Shown piece after piece: positions 15,191 to 23,536 of a stretch of 64,000 nt of DNA (within the stretch, counting starts at the first letter, position 1; each line of letters starts with the position of its first letter). The DNA is from UKL13-2 sp036394575. GTDB taxonomy: Bacteria; Pseudomonadota; Gammaproteobacteria; Burkholderiales; Usitatibacteraceae. The stretch lies in assembly GCA_036394575.1 (NCBI GenBank), contig DASWEY010000040.1:1-64000 (forward strand). Reading direction: 5' to 3'. The notes beneath the pieces were generated by a model that was not told the DNA's origin, searched no databases, and saw only the letters and a list, made by a program, of their open reading frames with translations. Both the position numbers and the translations under genes were made by a program.

Positions 15191-15781
15191 ATGCTGACGC
15201 AAACGCTGATCTATGTGCTGCAGACCGTGTTCGGCGGCTTTGTGCTGGCGGTGCTGACGCGCTTTTATGCGCAAGCCCTGCATGCCCCGTTTCGCAATCC
15301 GTTGGCGCAATTCATCGTCGCGCTAACGGATTGGGCGGTCAAGCCGCTGCGCCGCGTGGTGCCGGCAGTGATGGGCCTGGATACATCTTCGTTCCTGCTC
15401 GCCTGGGTTGCACAGATCCTGCTGTGGTCTTTGGTGGTGGCGCTGCTCGGCCTGGTGGCCGGCGCTCAGCCCCTGTTCTGGCCGGTGTTGGCAGTCTATG
15501 CCTTGATTCAGGTGCTGAAACTGTCGATTTACCTGCTGATGGGCGTGGTCATCATTGACGCCGTGCTCTCCTGGGTATCTCCCTACCACCCGATGCGCCC
15601 GTTTTTCGATGCCCTCAGCCGCCCCTTCATGCGTCCTCTGCGCCACATCGTGCCGCTGATTGGCGGGGTTGATCTGTCGCCTTTGGTGCTGTGGATACTG
15701 CTGCAGATCCTGCTGATGCTGCCGATTGCCCTGCTGGAAAGCGAAACCTTCGGCCTGCTGCGCAGTTTCACTCTGGGTTGA
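15191..15781 (+). CDS. yggT: YggT-family membrane protein
   Basis: 196 residues from ATG at 15191, 34 bases after proC. Two repeated YggT domains, each with a pair of hydrophobic helices: first VFGGFVLAVLTRFYAQ with PFRNPLAQFIVALTDWAVKP, second IYLLMGVVIIDAVLSWV with RPFFDALSRPFMRPLRHIVP and GGVDLSPLVLWILLQIL. The FxNP and DxSP motifs are family hallmarks. Function is not established; links to osmotic and cell-division phenotypes are reported for relatives. The yggS-proC-yggT order is conserved in proteobacteria. Confidence 0.9.
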   Translation: MLTQTLIYVLQTVFGGFVLAVLTRFYAQALHAPFRNPLAQFIVALTDWAVKPLRRVVPAVMGLDTSSFLLAWVAQILLWSLVVALLGLVAGAQPLFWPVLAVYALIQVLKLSIYLLMGVVIIDAVLSWVSPYHPMRPFFDALSRPFMRPLRHIVPLIGGVDLSPLVLWILLQILLMLPIALLESETFGLLRSFTLG

Positions 15782-15944
15782 GCGCAACAAGAATTAACAT
15801 TTCCCGTTGCCATTGGCGTGGGGAAAGGGGCGGGTCTGAGGCGGCTTTGCCCCGGGAGGCCAATGAAGCCAGGCGCAACTCGGTGTACGATACGGAAGCT
15901 CCGGACCCGTCGCGCTCAATTTCAATTTTTATATCGACTGCACC

Positions 15945-18008
15945 GTGGACCAACCCAATCGCTTTGAATCCGAAATCGCCCGCTACAACCAGTGGCGAGA
16001 GGAGCTGTCGAGCGCGGTTCACAGCTATCACGACTGGCTCGAGCACACCAACCAGCTCGATGTGCAGCAGTCGATCCGCTTTTACGATCTGCTCGAGACC
16101 CTCAACAAGGGCCGCATGCTGCTCGCGTTCCTGGCCGAGTTCTCGCGTGGCAAGTCGGAGCTGATCAACGCCCTGTTTTTTTCCAGCTTTCGCGAGCGCC
16201 TGCTGCCCTCGGACGTGGGCCGCACCACCATGTGCCCCACCGAGATTTTTCACGACCCCAATGAGGAGCCGTATCTGAAATTGCTGTCGGTCGAGACCCG
16301 CTATCGCGACGAGTCGATCTCGCAGCTGAAGCAAATGCCGGTGGAGTGGTCGAAGATCCGCCTCAACATCGACGACGCGGCGCAGATGAAAAATACCCTG
16401 TCCGCGCTGGCGGACACCAAGCGCGTCTATGCGCTCGATGCGCGCATGATGGGCCTGATCCCGATGTTCGACGAATCCGGCACGGCGCCCAATGAAGACG
16501 AGGTCGTCGAGGTGCCGGCCTGGCGCTACGCGATGATCAATTACCCGCACCCCTTGCTGACCAATGGCCTGGCGGTGCTGGATACGCCCGGCCTGAACGC
16601 GCTCGGGCTGGAGCCGGAGCTGACGCTGTCGACCGTGCCGAACGCGCACGCGGTCCTGTTCCTGCTCGGCATCGACACCGGCGTCACCAAAAGCGATCTG
16701 GAAATCTGGGAGCGCTATGTCAAGGCGGCCCTGCCGGCCAAGATCGCGGTGCTGAACAAGATCGACCTGATGTGGGACGAACTGAAGACCGAAACGGAAA
16801 TCGAATCCGGTGTGCAGCGCATGATCGAAACCACCTGCAAGCAGCTCAATCTTGGCGCCGACAAGGTGTTCGCGGTGTCGGCGCAAAAAGCGCTGGTCGG
16901 CCGCATCAAGGACGATGCCGAGATGGTCGGGCGTTCCGGCATCGTCGAACTCGAGGCCTATCTGGCCAACAAGATCATTCCGGTCAAGCGGCAGATCCTG
17001 GCCAAGGCCGTCACCAATGAAATCGGCGCGATGATGATCGCCAGTCATCGCAGCTGTGCAAAGAGGCTGGTGAACAATCAGGCCCAGCTCGCCGAAATGT
17101 CCGCGTTGGTCGGCAAGAGCCGCGATTTGACCATGAAGATGTGGCAGAAAGTCAGCGCGGAAAAAGATGCCTACAACCAGGCGCTGACCGAATACAAGGT
17201 GCAGCGCGGGGCCTTCAATGTGAAGCGTAACGCGCTGCTCGAAGTGTTCAGCCCGACCAAGCTGGATCTGCTGTGTTCGCGCAGCCTGCAGGCGATCAAC
17301 GATTCCTGGACCACGCCCGGGCTCACCGGCGGCATGCGCGAACTGATCCGCCAGATCAAAAGCGATTTCGCCGCGGTCAGCCTCGCCGGCGCCGATGTGC
17401 TGCGTCTGATGGAAGGGGTATACAACACCTTTCATGTGCGCTTCCAGTTCGAAAAAATGGAAATGCCGCCGCTGGATTTCGAGGGCGCCACCAACAAGCT
17501 GCAGCTGCTGGTGTATGAAACCGAACAGTTCTGCAAGGACCCGGTCAATATGGTCATGACCGAGAAGCGCTTCCTGGTGCGGCGCTTCTGGCGCATGCTG
17601 GTCGAACAGGCGCGCAAGATTTTCAACGAGGCGCGCAGCGACACCGAACGCTGGCTGGCGGCCGTTCCCATGCCGCTGGAAACGCAGATCAAGGATCACA
17701 AGACGCAGCTGGAAGCGCGCCTCGCCTCGCTGGCCAAGATCAACGAACGCGGCAGCGCCATCCAGGAAGAAGTGGCCAAGCTCCAGCGCGAACGGACGGA
17801 AATCCAGAAGCAGCTTGATCTCATCACCGGCCTGATCATGAAAGTACGCGAGGTCGGGCCGCCGCCGGCGGGCTTGGCGCCGGATGGGAGCGCGACATTG
17901 AAAACGCCCGCGGTGCGGGATGATTCCACTGTCAAGGTCGCCGCATTGGGGCCCGAAGATTTTCTGCAGACGGTGAAAGTAGCCGCCACACCGGCAATAT
18001 CCGGCTGA
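15945..18008 (+). CDS. Dynamin-like GTPase
   Basis: 687 residues from GTG at 15945 (MDQPNRFESEIARYNQW). GTPase motifs in order: G1 LAEFSRGKSELINAL (~residue 63; the usual first Gly of GxxxxGKS is Ala here), G2 GRTTMCPTEIF, G3 LDTPGLNALG (~212), G4 VLNKIDLMWDE (~271) and a serine-containing FAVSAQKALVGR as likely G5. The long helical remainder ends in a coiled coil (RLASLAKINERGSAIQEEVAKLQR, abbreviated here) and a charged tail. Bacterial dynamin-like proteins act on membranes in remodelling or stress survival. The gene stands alone between yggT and convergent rng, with 163 bases upstream, so it is probably its own transcript. Function in this organism is unknown. Confidence 0.8.
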   Translation: MDQPNRFESEIARYNQWREELSSAVHSYHDWLEHTNQLDVQQSIRFYDLLETLNKGRMLLAFLAEFSRGKSELINALFFSSFRERLLPSDVGRTTMCPTEIFHDPNEEPYLKLLSVETRYRDESISQLKQMPVEWSKIRLNIDDAAQMKNTLSALADTKRVYALDARMMGLIPMFDESGTAPNEDEVVEVPAWRYAMINYPHPLLTNGLAVLDTPGLNALGLEPELTLSTVPNAHAVLFLLGIDTGVTKSDLEIWERYVKAALPAKIAVLNKIDLMWDELKTETEIESGVQRMIETTCKQLNLGADKVFAVSAQKALVGRIKDDAEMVGRSGIVELEAYLANKIIPVKRQILAKAVTNEIGAMMIASHRSCAKRLVNNQAQLAEMSALVGKSRDLTMKMWQKVSAEKDAYNQALTEYKVQRGAFNVKRNALLEVFSPTKLDLLCSRSLQAINDSWTTPGLTGGMRELIRQIKSDFAAVSLAGADVLRLMEGVYNTFHVRFQFEKMEMPPLDFEGATNKLQLLVYETEQFCKDPVNMVMTEKRFLVRRFWRMLVEQARKIFNEARSDTERWLAAVPMPLETQIKDHKTQLEARLASLAKINERGSAIQEEVAKLQRERTEIQKQLDLITGLIMKVREVGPPPAGLAPDGSATLKTPAVRDDSTVKVAALGPEDFLQTVKVAATPAISG

Positions 18009-18104
18009 GACGTCCAACCCCCAACCCGAAATGCGGAGTGAATCGCGATCGGTAACGAGCTTGCGCCCATCCACCGGGATGGTGGACCGCATGAAATACA
18101 AACT

Positions 18105-18160
18105 CCAGCATTGGCGCGGCTTCCGGGGCATTTTTGCTCCGGAAGCCGCGCCAATGCTGG
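18105..18160. repeat. Dispersed intergenic palindrome, copy A
   Basis: Two 22-base arms, perfectly complementary (left arm starts CCAGCATTGGCGCGG, right arm ends CCGCGCCAATGCTGG), around the 12-base loop GGCATTTTTGCT. Flanked on the right by TTCTACGTTTTA. Lies between the convergent ends of the GTPase gene and rng, so it can act as a terminator hairpin for either strand. Confidence 0.9.
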
Positions 18161-18196
18161 TTCTACGTTTTATTCTGCCGGCGCCGGGGCTGCCCG

Positions 18197-19648
18197 CTAT
18201 ACCAGGATCACGTCGTACTGTTCCTGCGTGTACGAGCTTTCCACCGACAGCGAAATCGGTTTTTTGATGAAATCCTCGAGCATCGTCACACCCTGCGATT
18301 CCTCGTCGAGGAAGCGGTCGATCACCGTCTGCGAGGCGAGGATGCGGAATTCCTTGGCGTCGAACTGCCGCGCCGAGCGCATGATCTCGCGCAGGATTTC
18401 ATAGCATACCGTCTGTGCGGTCTTGATCTCGCCGCGACCGGTACAGGTCGGGCAGGGCTCGCACAGCACATGGGCCAGGCTTTCGCGGGTGCGTTTGCGC
18501 GTCATCTCCACCAGGCCGAGCTGGGTGAAGCCATTGACCGTCACGCGGGTGCGGTCGCGCACCAGCGACTTGCGGAATTCGGTCAGCACCGCGTTCTTGT
18601 GTTCGTCGTTGTCCATATCGATGAAATCGACGATGACGATGCCGCCCAGGTTGCGCAGGCGCAGCTGGCGCGCGATCGCCTGGCTGGCCTCGAGATTGGT
18701 CTTGAAAATCGTGTCGTCGAAGCTGCGCCCCGAGACGAACGCGCCGGTGTTCACGTCCACCGTAGTCAGCGCCTCGGTCTGGTCGATGATCACATAGCCG
18801 CCGGATTTGAGGTCGACGCGGCGCGCCAGGGCGCGCTCGATTTCATCCTCGATGCCGAACAGATCGAACAGCGGCCGCTCGCCGGTGTAATGCTCCAGCA
18901 CCGACAGGGATTTGCGCATGTAATGCTCGGCGAACTCGGTCATCCGGGCATGGGTCTCGCGCGAGTCGACGATGATGCGTTCGGTGTCGCTGGTGACCAG
19001 GTCGCGCAGCACGCGCAGCGTCAGGTCGAGGTCCTGGTACAGAAGCGCCTGCGCGGCCGCCGTCTTGCTGCGTTCCATGATGCCGCGCCACAATTTGATC
19101 AGGTATTCGATGTCGGCATTGAGTTCCTCGTCGGTGGCGGTTTCGGCCACCGTGCGCACGATGAATCCGCCGGATTCGCCGGCCGGCACCAGTTCATGCA
19201 CCTTCTCGCGCAAATGTTCGCGCTCGGCCTCGTCCTCGATGCGTTGCGAAATGCCGATGTGCTGGTCGCCCGGCAGATAAACCAGCAGACGTCCGGCGAT
19301 CGAAATCTGCGTGGACAGACGCGCGCCCTTGCTGCCGATCGGGTCCTTGATGACCTGCACCACCAGGGTCTGCCCCTCGTGCAGCAGTTTTTCGATCGGC
19401 TTCTGCTCGCCGCTCTTGTTGCCGGACCACAGATCGGCCACATGCAGGAAGGCCGCGCGCGCCAGACCGACTTCGATGAAGGCCGATTGCATGCCGGGCA
19501 GCACGCGCCCGACGCGCCCCAAGTAGATATTGCCGACCAGGCCGCGGTTGGAGCCGCGCTCGACGTGCAGCTCCTGCACCGCGCCCTGTTCCATGATCGC
19601 GACCCGCGATTCCTGCGGCGTGACGTTGATGAGAATTTGTTCATTCAC
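18197..19648 (-). CDS. rng: Ribonuclease G
   Basis: 483 residues from GTG at 19648 (MNEQILINVTPQESRVA). An S1-like RNA-binding region around GLVGNIYLGRVGRVLPGMQS and AFIEVGLARAAFLHVADLW, the RNase E/G catalytic part with VDFIDMDNDEHK (~residue 340) carrying the metal-binding aspartates, and the CPTCTGRGEIK zinc-link (~400). Length matches RNase G rather than RNase E, which would have a long scaffold tail. Processes the 5' end of 16S rRNA and decays some mRNAs. Last gene of the leuS-to-rng minus-strand run, 57 bases after maf. Confidence 0.93.
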   Translation of the reverse strand: MNEQILINVTPQESRVAIMEQGAVQELHVERGSNRGLVGNIYLGRVGRVLPGMQSAFIEVGLARAAFLHVADLWSGNKSGEQKPIEKLLHEGQTLVVQVIKDPIGSKGARLSTQISIAGRLLVYLPGDQHIGISQRIEDEAEREHLREKVHELVPAGESGGFIVRTVAETATDEELNADIEYLIKLWRGIMERSKTAAAQALLYQDLDLTLRVLRDLVTSDTERIIVDSRETHARMTEFAEHYMRKSLSVLEHYTGERPLFDLFGIEDEIERALARRVDLKSGGYVIIDQTEALTTVDVNTGAFVSGRSFDDTIFKTNLEASQAIARQLRLRNLGGIVIVDFIDMDNDEHKNAVLTEFRKSLVRDRTRVTVNGFTQLGLVEMTRKRTRESLAHVLCEPCPTCTGRGEIKTAQTVCYEILREIMRSARQFDAKEFRILASQTVIDRFLDEESQGVTMLEDFIKKPISLSVESSYTQEQYDVILV

Positions 19649-19705
19649 AGTCGTGCACCCCGATACCCGTCATTGATCTGAATTGTCCCGCGCGATTGAG
19701 CCCGT

Positions 19706-20323
19706 CTACAGCGCCAGTCCGGCCTTGCGCAGCAACTGGGTGGTTTCGTGCAGGGGCAAGCCCATCACCCCCGAGTAGCTGCCGGAAATTTTCGACACCC
19801 ACTTTGCCGCCAGTCCCTGGATGGCGTAGGCGCCGGCCTTGTCCTTCGATTCGCCGCTGTCGAGATAGCGCCGGATATCGGCCTCGGACAGGGTGGTGAA
19901 GGTCACATAGCTGGTCGACAACAGCAGATGGGTGTCGAAATCGAACGACACCGCCACTGCGGTCAGCACCTGATGCGTCTGCCCCGAGAGCTTGGTCAGC
20001 ATGGCGCGGGCATCGTCGGTATTCGCCGGCTTGCCGAGGATTTCATCGCCCACCGCCACCGTGGTGTCGGCCGTCAAAATCGGCCGCACCGGCAGGCGCC
20101 GCGAGCGCATGATGCGCGAGGCCGCATCTGCCTTCAGTTTGACGACGCGTTCCACGTAGCTGCGCGGCAGTTCGCCGGCCAGCGCCGATTCGTCGATATC
20201 CAGCCGTGCCGGCGGCTGGTCGCGGATCATCAGCAATTCGTATTGCACGCCGATCTGCTTGAGCAGCTCGCGGCGGCGCGGGCTTTTTGACGCCAGATAG
20301 ATGATGTGTGGGGACGGGCTCAT
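19706..20323 (-). CDS. maf: Maf-family nucleotide pyrophosphatase
   Basis: 205 residues starting MSPSPHIIYLASKSPRRREL, with the Maf signature SKSPRRRELLKQIG, the catalytic TADTTVAVGDEILGKP and the C-terminal GLAAKWVSKISGSYSGVMGLP. Maf proteins hydrolyse non-canonical or canonical dTTP/UTP-type nucleotides; the precise substrate cannot be read off. Tight spacing to rlmH (10 bases) and its place between rlmH and rng are typical for betaproteobacteria. Confidence 0.92.
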   Translation of the reverse strand: MSPSPHIIYLASKSPRRRELLKQIGVQYELLMIRDQPPARLDIDESALAGELPRSYVERVVKLKADAASRIMRSRRLPVRPILTADTTVAVGDEILGKPANTDDARAMLTKLSGQTHQVLTAVAVSFDFDTHLLLSTSYVTFTTLSEADIRRYLDSGESKDKAGAYAIQGLAAKWVSKISGSYSGVMGLPLHETTQLLRKAGLAL

Positions 20324-20333
20324 GGCCGGATTC

Positions 20334-20801
20334 TTATTCTCGGTGGTAGGGATGATTTTGCGTCAGCGACCAGGCGCGGTAAAGCTGTTCCACCAGCAAG
20401 ATCCGCACCAGACCATGCGGCAGGGTGCATCCCGACAGCGCAATGGTCCTGCGTGCGCTCTTCTTGATGTCGTCCGCCAGACCATCGGCACTGCCAATGA
20501 TAAAGCATGGGCTGGTTCCCTCGGCCATCCAGCCCTTCAGCCAGGTCGCCAGCTCCGTGGTCTTCACCATCGTACCGCGTTCGTCGAGAACGATGCGCTC
20601 GGCATGCGCGGGGATGGCGTTGTCGATGCGCAATGCCTCCGCCGCCAGCACCCTGGCGACTGCCTTGCTGGTGCGGTCTTCCGGCTTCAGTTCAATCAGG
20701 TCGATGCGCGCCTCGGGCGGCATGCGCCTGGTGTATTCCTCAACGCCGGTCTGGATCCAGGCGGGCATCCTGTGCCCGACCGCGACGATCGACAGCTTCA
20801 C
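20334..20801 (-). CDS. rlmH: 23S rRNA pseudouridine-1915 N3-methyltransferase
   Basis: 155 residues, SPOUT-class knot methyltransferase. MKLSIVAVGHRMPAWIQTG at the start, LDERGTMVKTTELATWL, FIIGSADGLADDI (SAM-binding loop) and the C-terminal trefoil signature LPHGLVRILLVEQLYRAW ending in NHPYHRE, all at family positions. Methylates pseudouridine 1915 in helix 69 of 23S rRNA on 70S ribosomes. Its start overlaps the end of rsfS by four bases, so the two ribosome genes are coupled. Confidence 0.96.
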   Translation of the reverse strand: MKLSIVAVGHRMPAWIQTGVEEYTRRMPPEARIDLIELKPEDRTSKAVARVLAAEALRIDNAIPAHAERIVLDERGTMVKTTELATWLKGWMAEGTSPCFIIGSADGLADDIKKSARRTIALSGCTLPHGLVRILLVEQLYRAWSLTQNHPYHRE

Positions 20802-21523
20802 GCCCCGGTCTTGGTGCTGCGCTTGACGGTGGCGGGTTTCCTGGCAACCGGTTTTTTCGCGGCCGGCTTTTTCGCCGCCGGTTTTTTAGCCGTGGGCTTT
20901 TTTGCGACAGGTTTCTTGACTGCAGGCTTCTTGGCCGCCGGTTTCTTTGCCGCGGGTGTTTTCGTGGCGGGCGCCGTGGCAACGCTTGCGGTTTTGCGGG
21001 TTGTAGCTGGTTTCTTTGTGGCGGGCTTCTTTTTGGTGCCAATGCCCGCCGCCGCATCCGCCTTGGCCTTGGCAGCGGCCGCGGATGCCGTACCTCGGGT
21101 CGAGTTTTTTGCCGTCACCTTGCGCGTCTTGGCCGGGGTGGCAGCTGCAACGTCCGCTTTGGGCATCGGTTTAGCCGACTTCGGTCGCGGAAACTCCAGC
21201 TTGCCCTCGCGCCACAGCTCTTCCAGCTTGTAGTACTCGCGCACCGCCGGCTGCATGATGTGCACCACGATATCGCCGCAGTCGACCAGCACCCATTCGC
21301 CAGAGCCCTCGCCCTCGGTACCGATGATGTCGTAGCCGGCTTCCTTGACCTTGGTGACGACATTATTGGCCAGTGCCTTGGTCTGGCGCGTGGAGTCCGC
21401 GCTGGCGATGGCGATATAGTCGAATACCGAGGTGATCCTGGATACATTGACCAGTTGTATGTCGCGCGCCTTGATGTCTTCCAGGGCATCAATCACGACT
21501 GCAGATAAGGTTTTCTTGGCCAT
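20798..21523 (-). CDS. rsfS: Ribosomal silencing factor RsfS with a long Lys/Ala/Pro-rich tail
   Basis: 241 residues, twice the usual ~110-130. Residues 1-~118 form the RsfS domain (VIDALEDIKARDIQLVNVS, DYIAIASADSTRQTKALA, GEGSGEWVLVDCGDIVVHIM, REYYKLEELWREG), which binds ribosomal protein uL14 and blocks subunit joining. From ~residue 125 comes a low-complexity basic extension containing many KKPA/KKPV repeats, resembling histone-H1-like tails, which could bind rRNA or DNA. The extension is in frame and ends at a stop overlapping rlmH. It lies 7 bases downstream of nadD, the conserved nadD-rsfS-rlmH order. Confidence 0.93.
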   Translation of the reverse strand: MAKKTLSAVVIDALEDIKARDIQLVNVSRITSVFDYIAIASADSTRQTKALANNVVTKVKEAGYDIIGTEGEGSGEWVLVDCGDIVVHIMQPAVREYYKLEELWREGKLEFPRPKSAKPMPKADVAAATPAKTRKVTAKNSTRGTASAAAAKAKADAAAGIGTKKKPATKKPATTRKTASVATAPATKTPAAKKPAAKKPAVKKPVAKKPTAKKPAAKKPAAKKPVARKPATVKRSTKTGA

Positions 21524-21530
21524 CTTGAAA

Positions 21531-22208
21531 TCATTTCTCCTCGGTTAGGTACAGCTTGTGACGCTCAATATAGTCGCAAACCGCGTCCGATACCAATCCG
21601 CGCAGGGATTCGCCATGGACGCAGCGGCGGCGGATTTCGGTCGACGAAATGCCCGGCGGATTGAGCTCGAGCTCGGCGCAATGGCCGGCAGGCGATCGCG
21701 ACAATTCAACCACGCTGCCGCGGCGGGGCCGCAGGAAAGCCGCCAATTCCGGGCTGGTGTGCCCTGTCATCCCGCCGGCGCGACGGGCAACCGCAAAGTG
21801 GCAGAGTTCGAACAGTTCCTGCCAGCGGTACCAGGTATCGAGTCGGTTGAAGGCGTCGGCGCCGATCAGCCATATCAAGGGGACCGTGTCGCCCAGTTCG
21901 CGGCGCAACTCCAGCAGGGTATGCACGGTGTAGGTCGGCCCGATGCGATTCAGCTCGCGCTTGTCGATGCTGATGCGCTGCGGCGAGGCAGCATTGGGCG
22001 CGGCAAAGGCCAGATGCAGCATCGCCATGCGCGCTGCCGCCGAGGCCATGGGCGGGCGCCCGCGCTGGTAGGGGTTGCCGGCCGGCAGCACGACCAGGCG
22101 CTCGATACCCAGCTGTTCGAAGGCGCCCCCGATGATGGCTGCATGGCCGTTATGAACCGGGTCGAAGGTGCCGCCAAACAAGGCGACGGGTTTCAAAAGC
22201 GGCTTCAA
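21531..22208 (-). CDS. nadD: Nicotinate-nucleotide adenylyltransferase
   Basis: 225 residues. The nucleotidyltransferase motif ALFGGTFDPVHNGHAAIIGG lies at residues ~9-28 (HxGH = HNGH), LPAGNPYQRGRPPM follows, LIGADAFNRLDTWYRWQEL sits in the middle and the C-terminal ISSTEIRRRCVHGESLRGLV carries the ISSTxIR motif. Forms nicotinate adenine dinucleotide in NAD synthesis. Lies 6 bases after proA and 7 before rsfS in an evident operon. Confidence 0.95.
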   Translation of the reverse strand: MKPLLKPVALFGGTFDPVHNGHAAIIGGAFEQLGIERLVVLPAGNPYQRGRPPMASAAARMAMLHLAFAAPNAASPQRISIDKRELNRIGPTYTVHTLLELRRELGDTVPLIWLIGADAFNRLDTWYRWQELFELCHFAVARRAGGMTGHTSPELAAFLRPRRGSVVELSRSPAGHCAELELNPPGISSTEIRRRCVHGESLRGLVSDAVCDYIERHKLYLTEEK

Positions 22209-22214
22209 ACCTGT

Positions 22215-23516
22215 TCAGGTGCGGATCTGGCCATTGCCGAACACGACCCATTTTTGCGAGGTCAGCCCTTCAAGGCCGACCGGGCCGCGCGCGTGCAACT
22301 TGTCGGTGGAAATGCCGATTTCGGCGCCCAGCCCGTATTCAAAACCGTCGGCGAAGCGCGTCGAGGCATTGATCATCACCGAAGCCGAATCGACTTCGCG
22401 CAAAAAACGCATCGCCCGTGTGTGATTTTCCGTGATGATGGCGTCAGTGTGCTGCGAGCCGTATTTGGCGATGTGCGCGATGGCCTCGTCCACGCCGGCG
22501 ACGATGCGGATGGCGATGATCGGCGCCAGATATTCGGCGTACCAGTCGTCTTCAACCGCGTCGACAAGGGGTGAAATGCCGGCGGCGCCAAGCAGGGCGC
22601 GGGTGTCGGCGCATACGCGCATTTCCACGCCCTTGGCGGCGTAGATTTTCGCGATTGCCGGCAATGCCTGCGGCGCGATGGTGCGCGCCACCAGCAGGGT
22701 CTCGATGGTGTTGCAGGGCGAATAGCGCTGGGTCTTGGCGTTGTCGGCGATGCGCACTGCCTTGGCGATGTCGGCATCGTCGTCGATATACACATGGCAG
22801 ACGCCGTCCAGATGCTTGATCACCGGGACCCTGGCTTCATCGGCGATTCTGGAGGTGAGGCTTTTGCCGCCGCGCGGAATGATGACATCGATCACGCCGC
22901 GCATGCCGAGCATTTCGCTGACGGCCGCGCGATCGGTGGTCGCCACCAGCTGCACGGCGCTCTCGGGCAGGCCCGCCGCCGTCAGCCCGGCGATCATGCA
23001 GGCGTGAATCGCCTGATTGCTGGCCAGCGCCTCCGAGCCGCCGCGCAGAATGCAGGCATTGCCCGATTTCAGGCACAGCGCCGCCGCGTCGGCGGTCACA
23101 TTGGGACGCGATTCGTAGATCATGCCGATCACGCCCAGGGGCACGCGCATCTTGCCGACCTGGATGCCGGAGGGGCGAAACTTGAGTTCGGACATCTCGC
23201 CGACCGGGTCGGCCAGGGCGGCGACTTCGCGCACGCCGTCGGCCATCGCGCGGACACCCTTCTCCGTCAGCGTCAAACGATCGATGAACGCCTGGTCCTG
23301 GCCCTTGGCCTGCGCGCCGGCGATATCGGCGCGGTTGGCCGCGAGAATGGCGGCGCTGCCGGCGATCATCGTCTCGGCGGCGGCGACCAGCGCCTGATTT
23401 TTCTGCGCGGTGCTGGCACTGGCCAGGAAGCGCGCGGCCGCCTTGGCGCGCGCGCCCACGTCGCGCATCATCGCGGCGATGTCGGGTGTGGTACTGGAGG
23501 ATAGATCGTTAGCCAT
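22215..23516 (-). CDS. proA: Glutamate-5-semialdehyde dehydrogenase (gamma-glutamyl phosphate reductase)
   Basis: 433 residues from ATG at 23516 (MANDLSSSTTPDIAAMM). The frame is open further upstream but that part has no family resemblance. Aldehyde-dehydrogenase fold with VGKMRVPLGVIGMIYESRPN, CLKSGNACILRGGSEA and the catalytic Cys in KTQRYSPCNTIETLLVA (~residue 260). The C-terminus has GLEGLTSQKWVVFG. Reduces gamma-glutamyl phosphate in proline synthesis. proB is not adjacent; proC is at 14.35 kb. Confidence 0.96.
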   Translation of the reverse strand: MANDLSSSTTPDIAAMMRDVGARAKAAARFLASASTAQKNQALVAAAETMIAGSAAILAANRADIAGAQAKGQDQAFIDRLTLTEKGVRAMADGVREVAALADPVGEMSELKFRPSGIQVGKMRVPLGVIGMIYESRPNVTADAAALCLKSGNACILRGGSEALASNQAIHACMIAGLTAAGLPESAVQLVATTDRAAVSEMLGMRGVIDVIIPRGGKSLTSRIADEARVPVIKHLDGVCHVYIDDDADIAKAVRIADNAKTQRYSPCNTIETLLVARTIAPQALPAIAKIYAAKGVEMRVCADTRALLGAAGISPLVDAVEDDWYAEYLAPIIAIRIVAGVDEAIAHIAKYGSQHTDAIITENHTRAMRFLREVDSASVMINASTRFADGFEYGLGAEIGISTDKLHARGPVGLEGLTSQKWVVFGNGQIRT

Positions 23517-23536
23517 GGTGGTCTCAATCCGGAAGT

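Noticed and set aside
15768..18131. Long open frame antisense to the dynamin-like GTPase gene
   Set aside because: His/Arg/Gln/Asp-rich shadow translation typical of the frame opposite a GC-rich gene; no family resemblance, while the plus strand has clear GTPase motifs.
20800..21010. Tandem-repeat-like DNA that could suggest a CRISPR or satellite
   Set aside because: It encodes the KKPA repeats of the RsfS tail in frame; there are no spacers.
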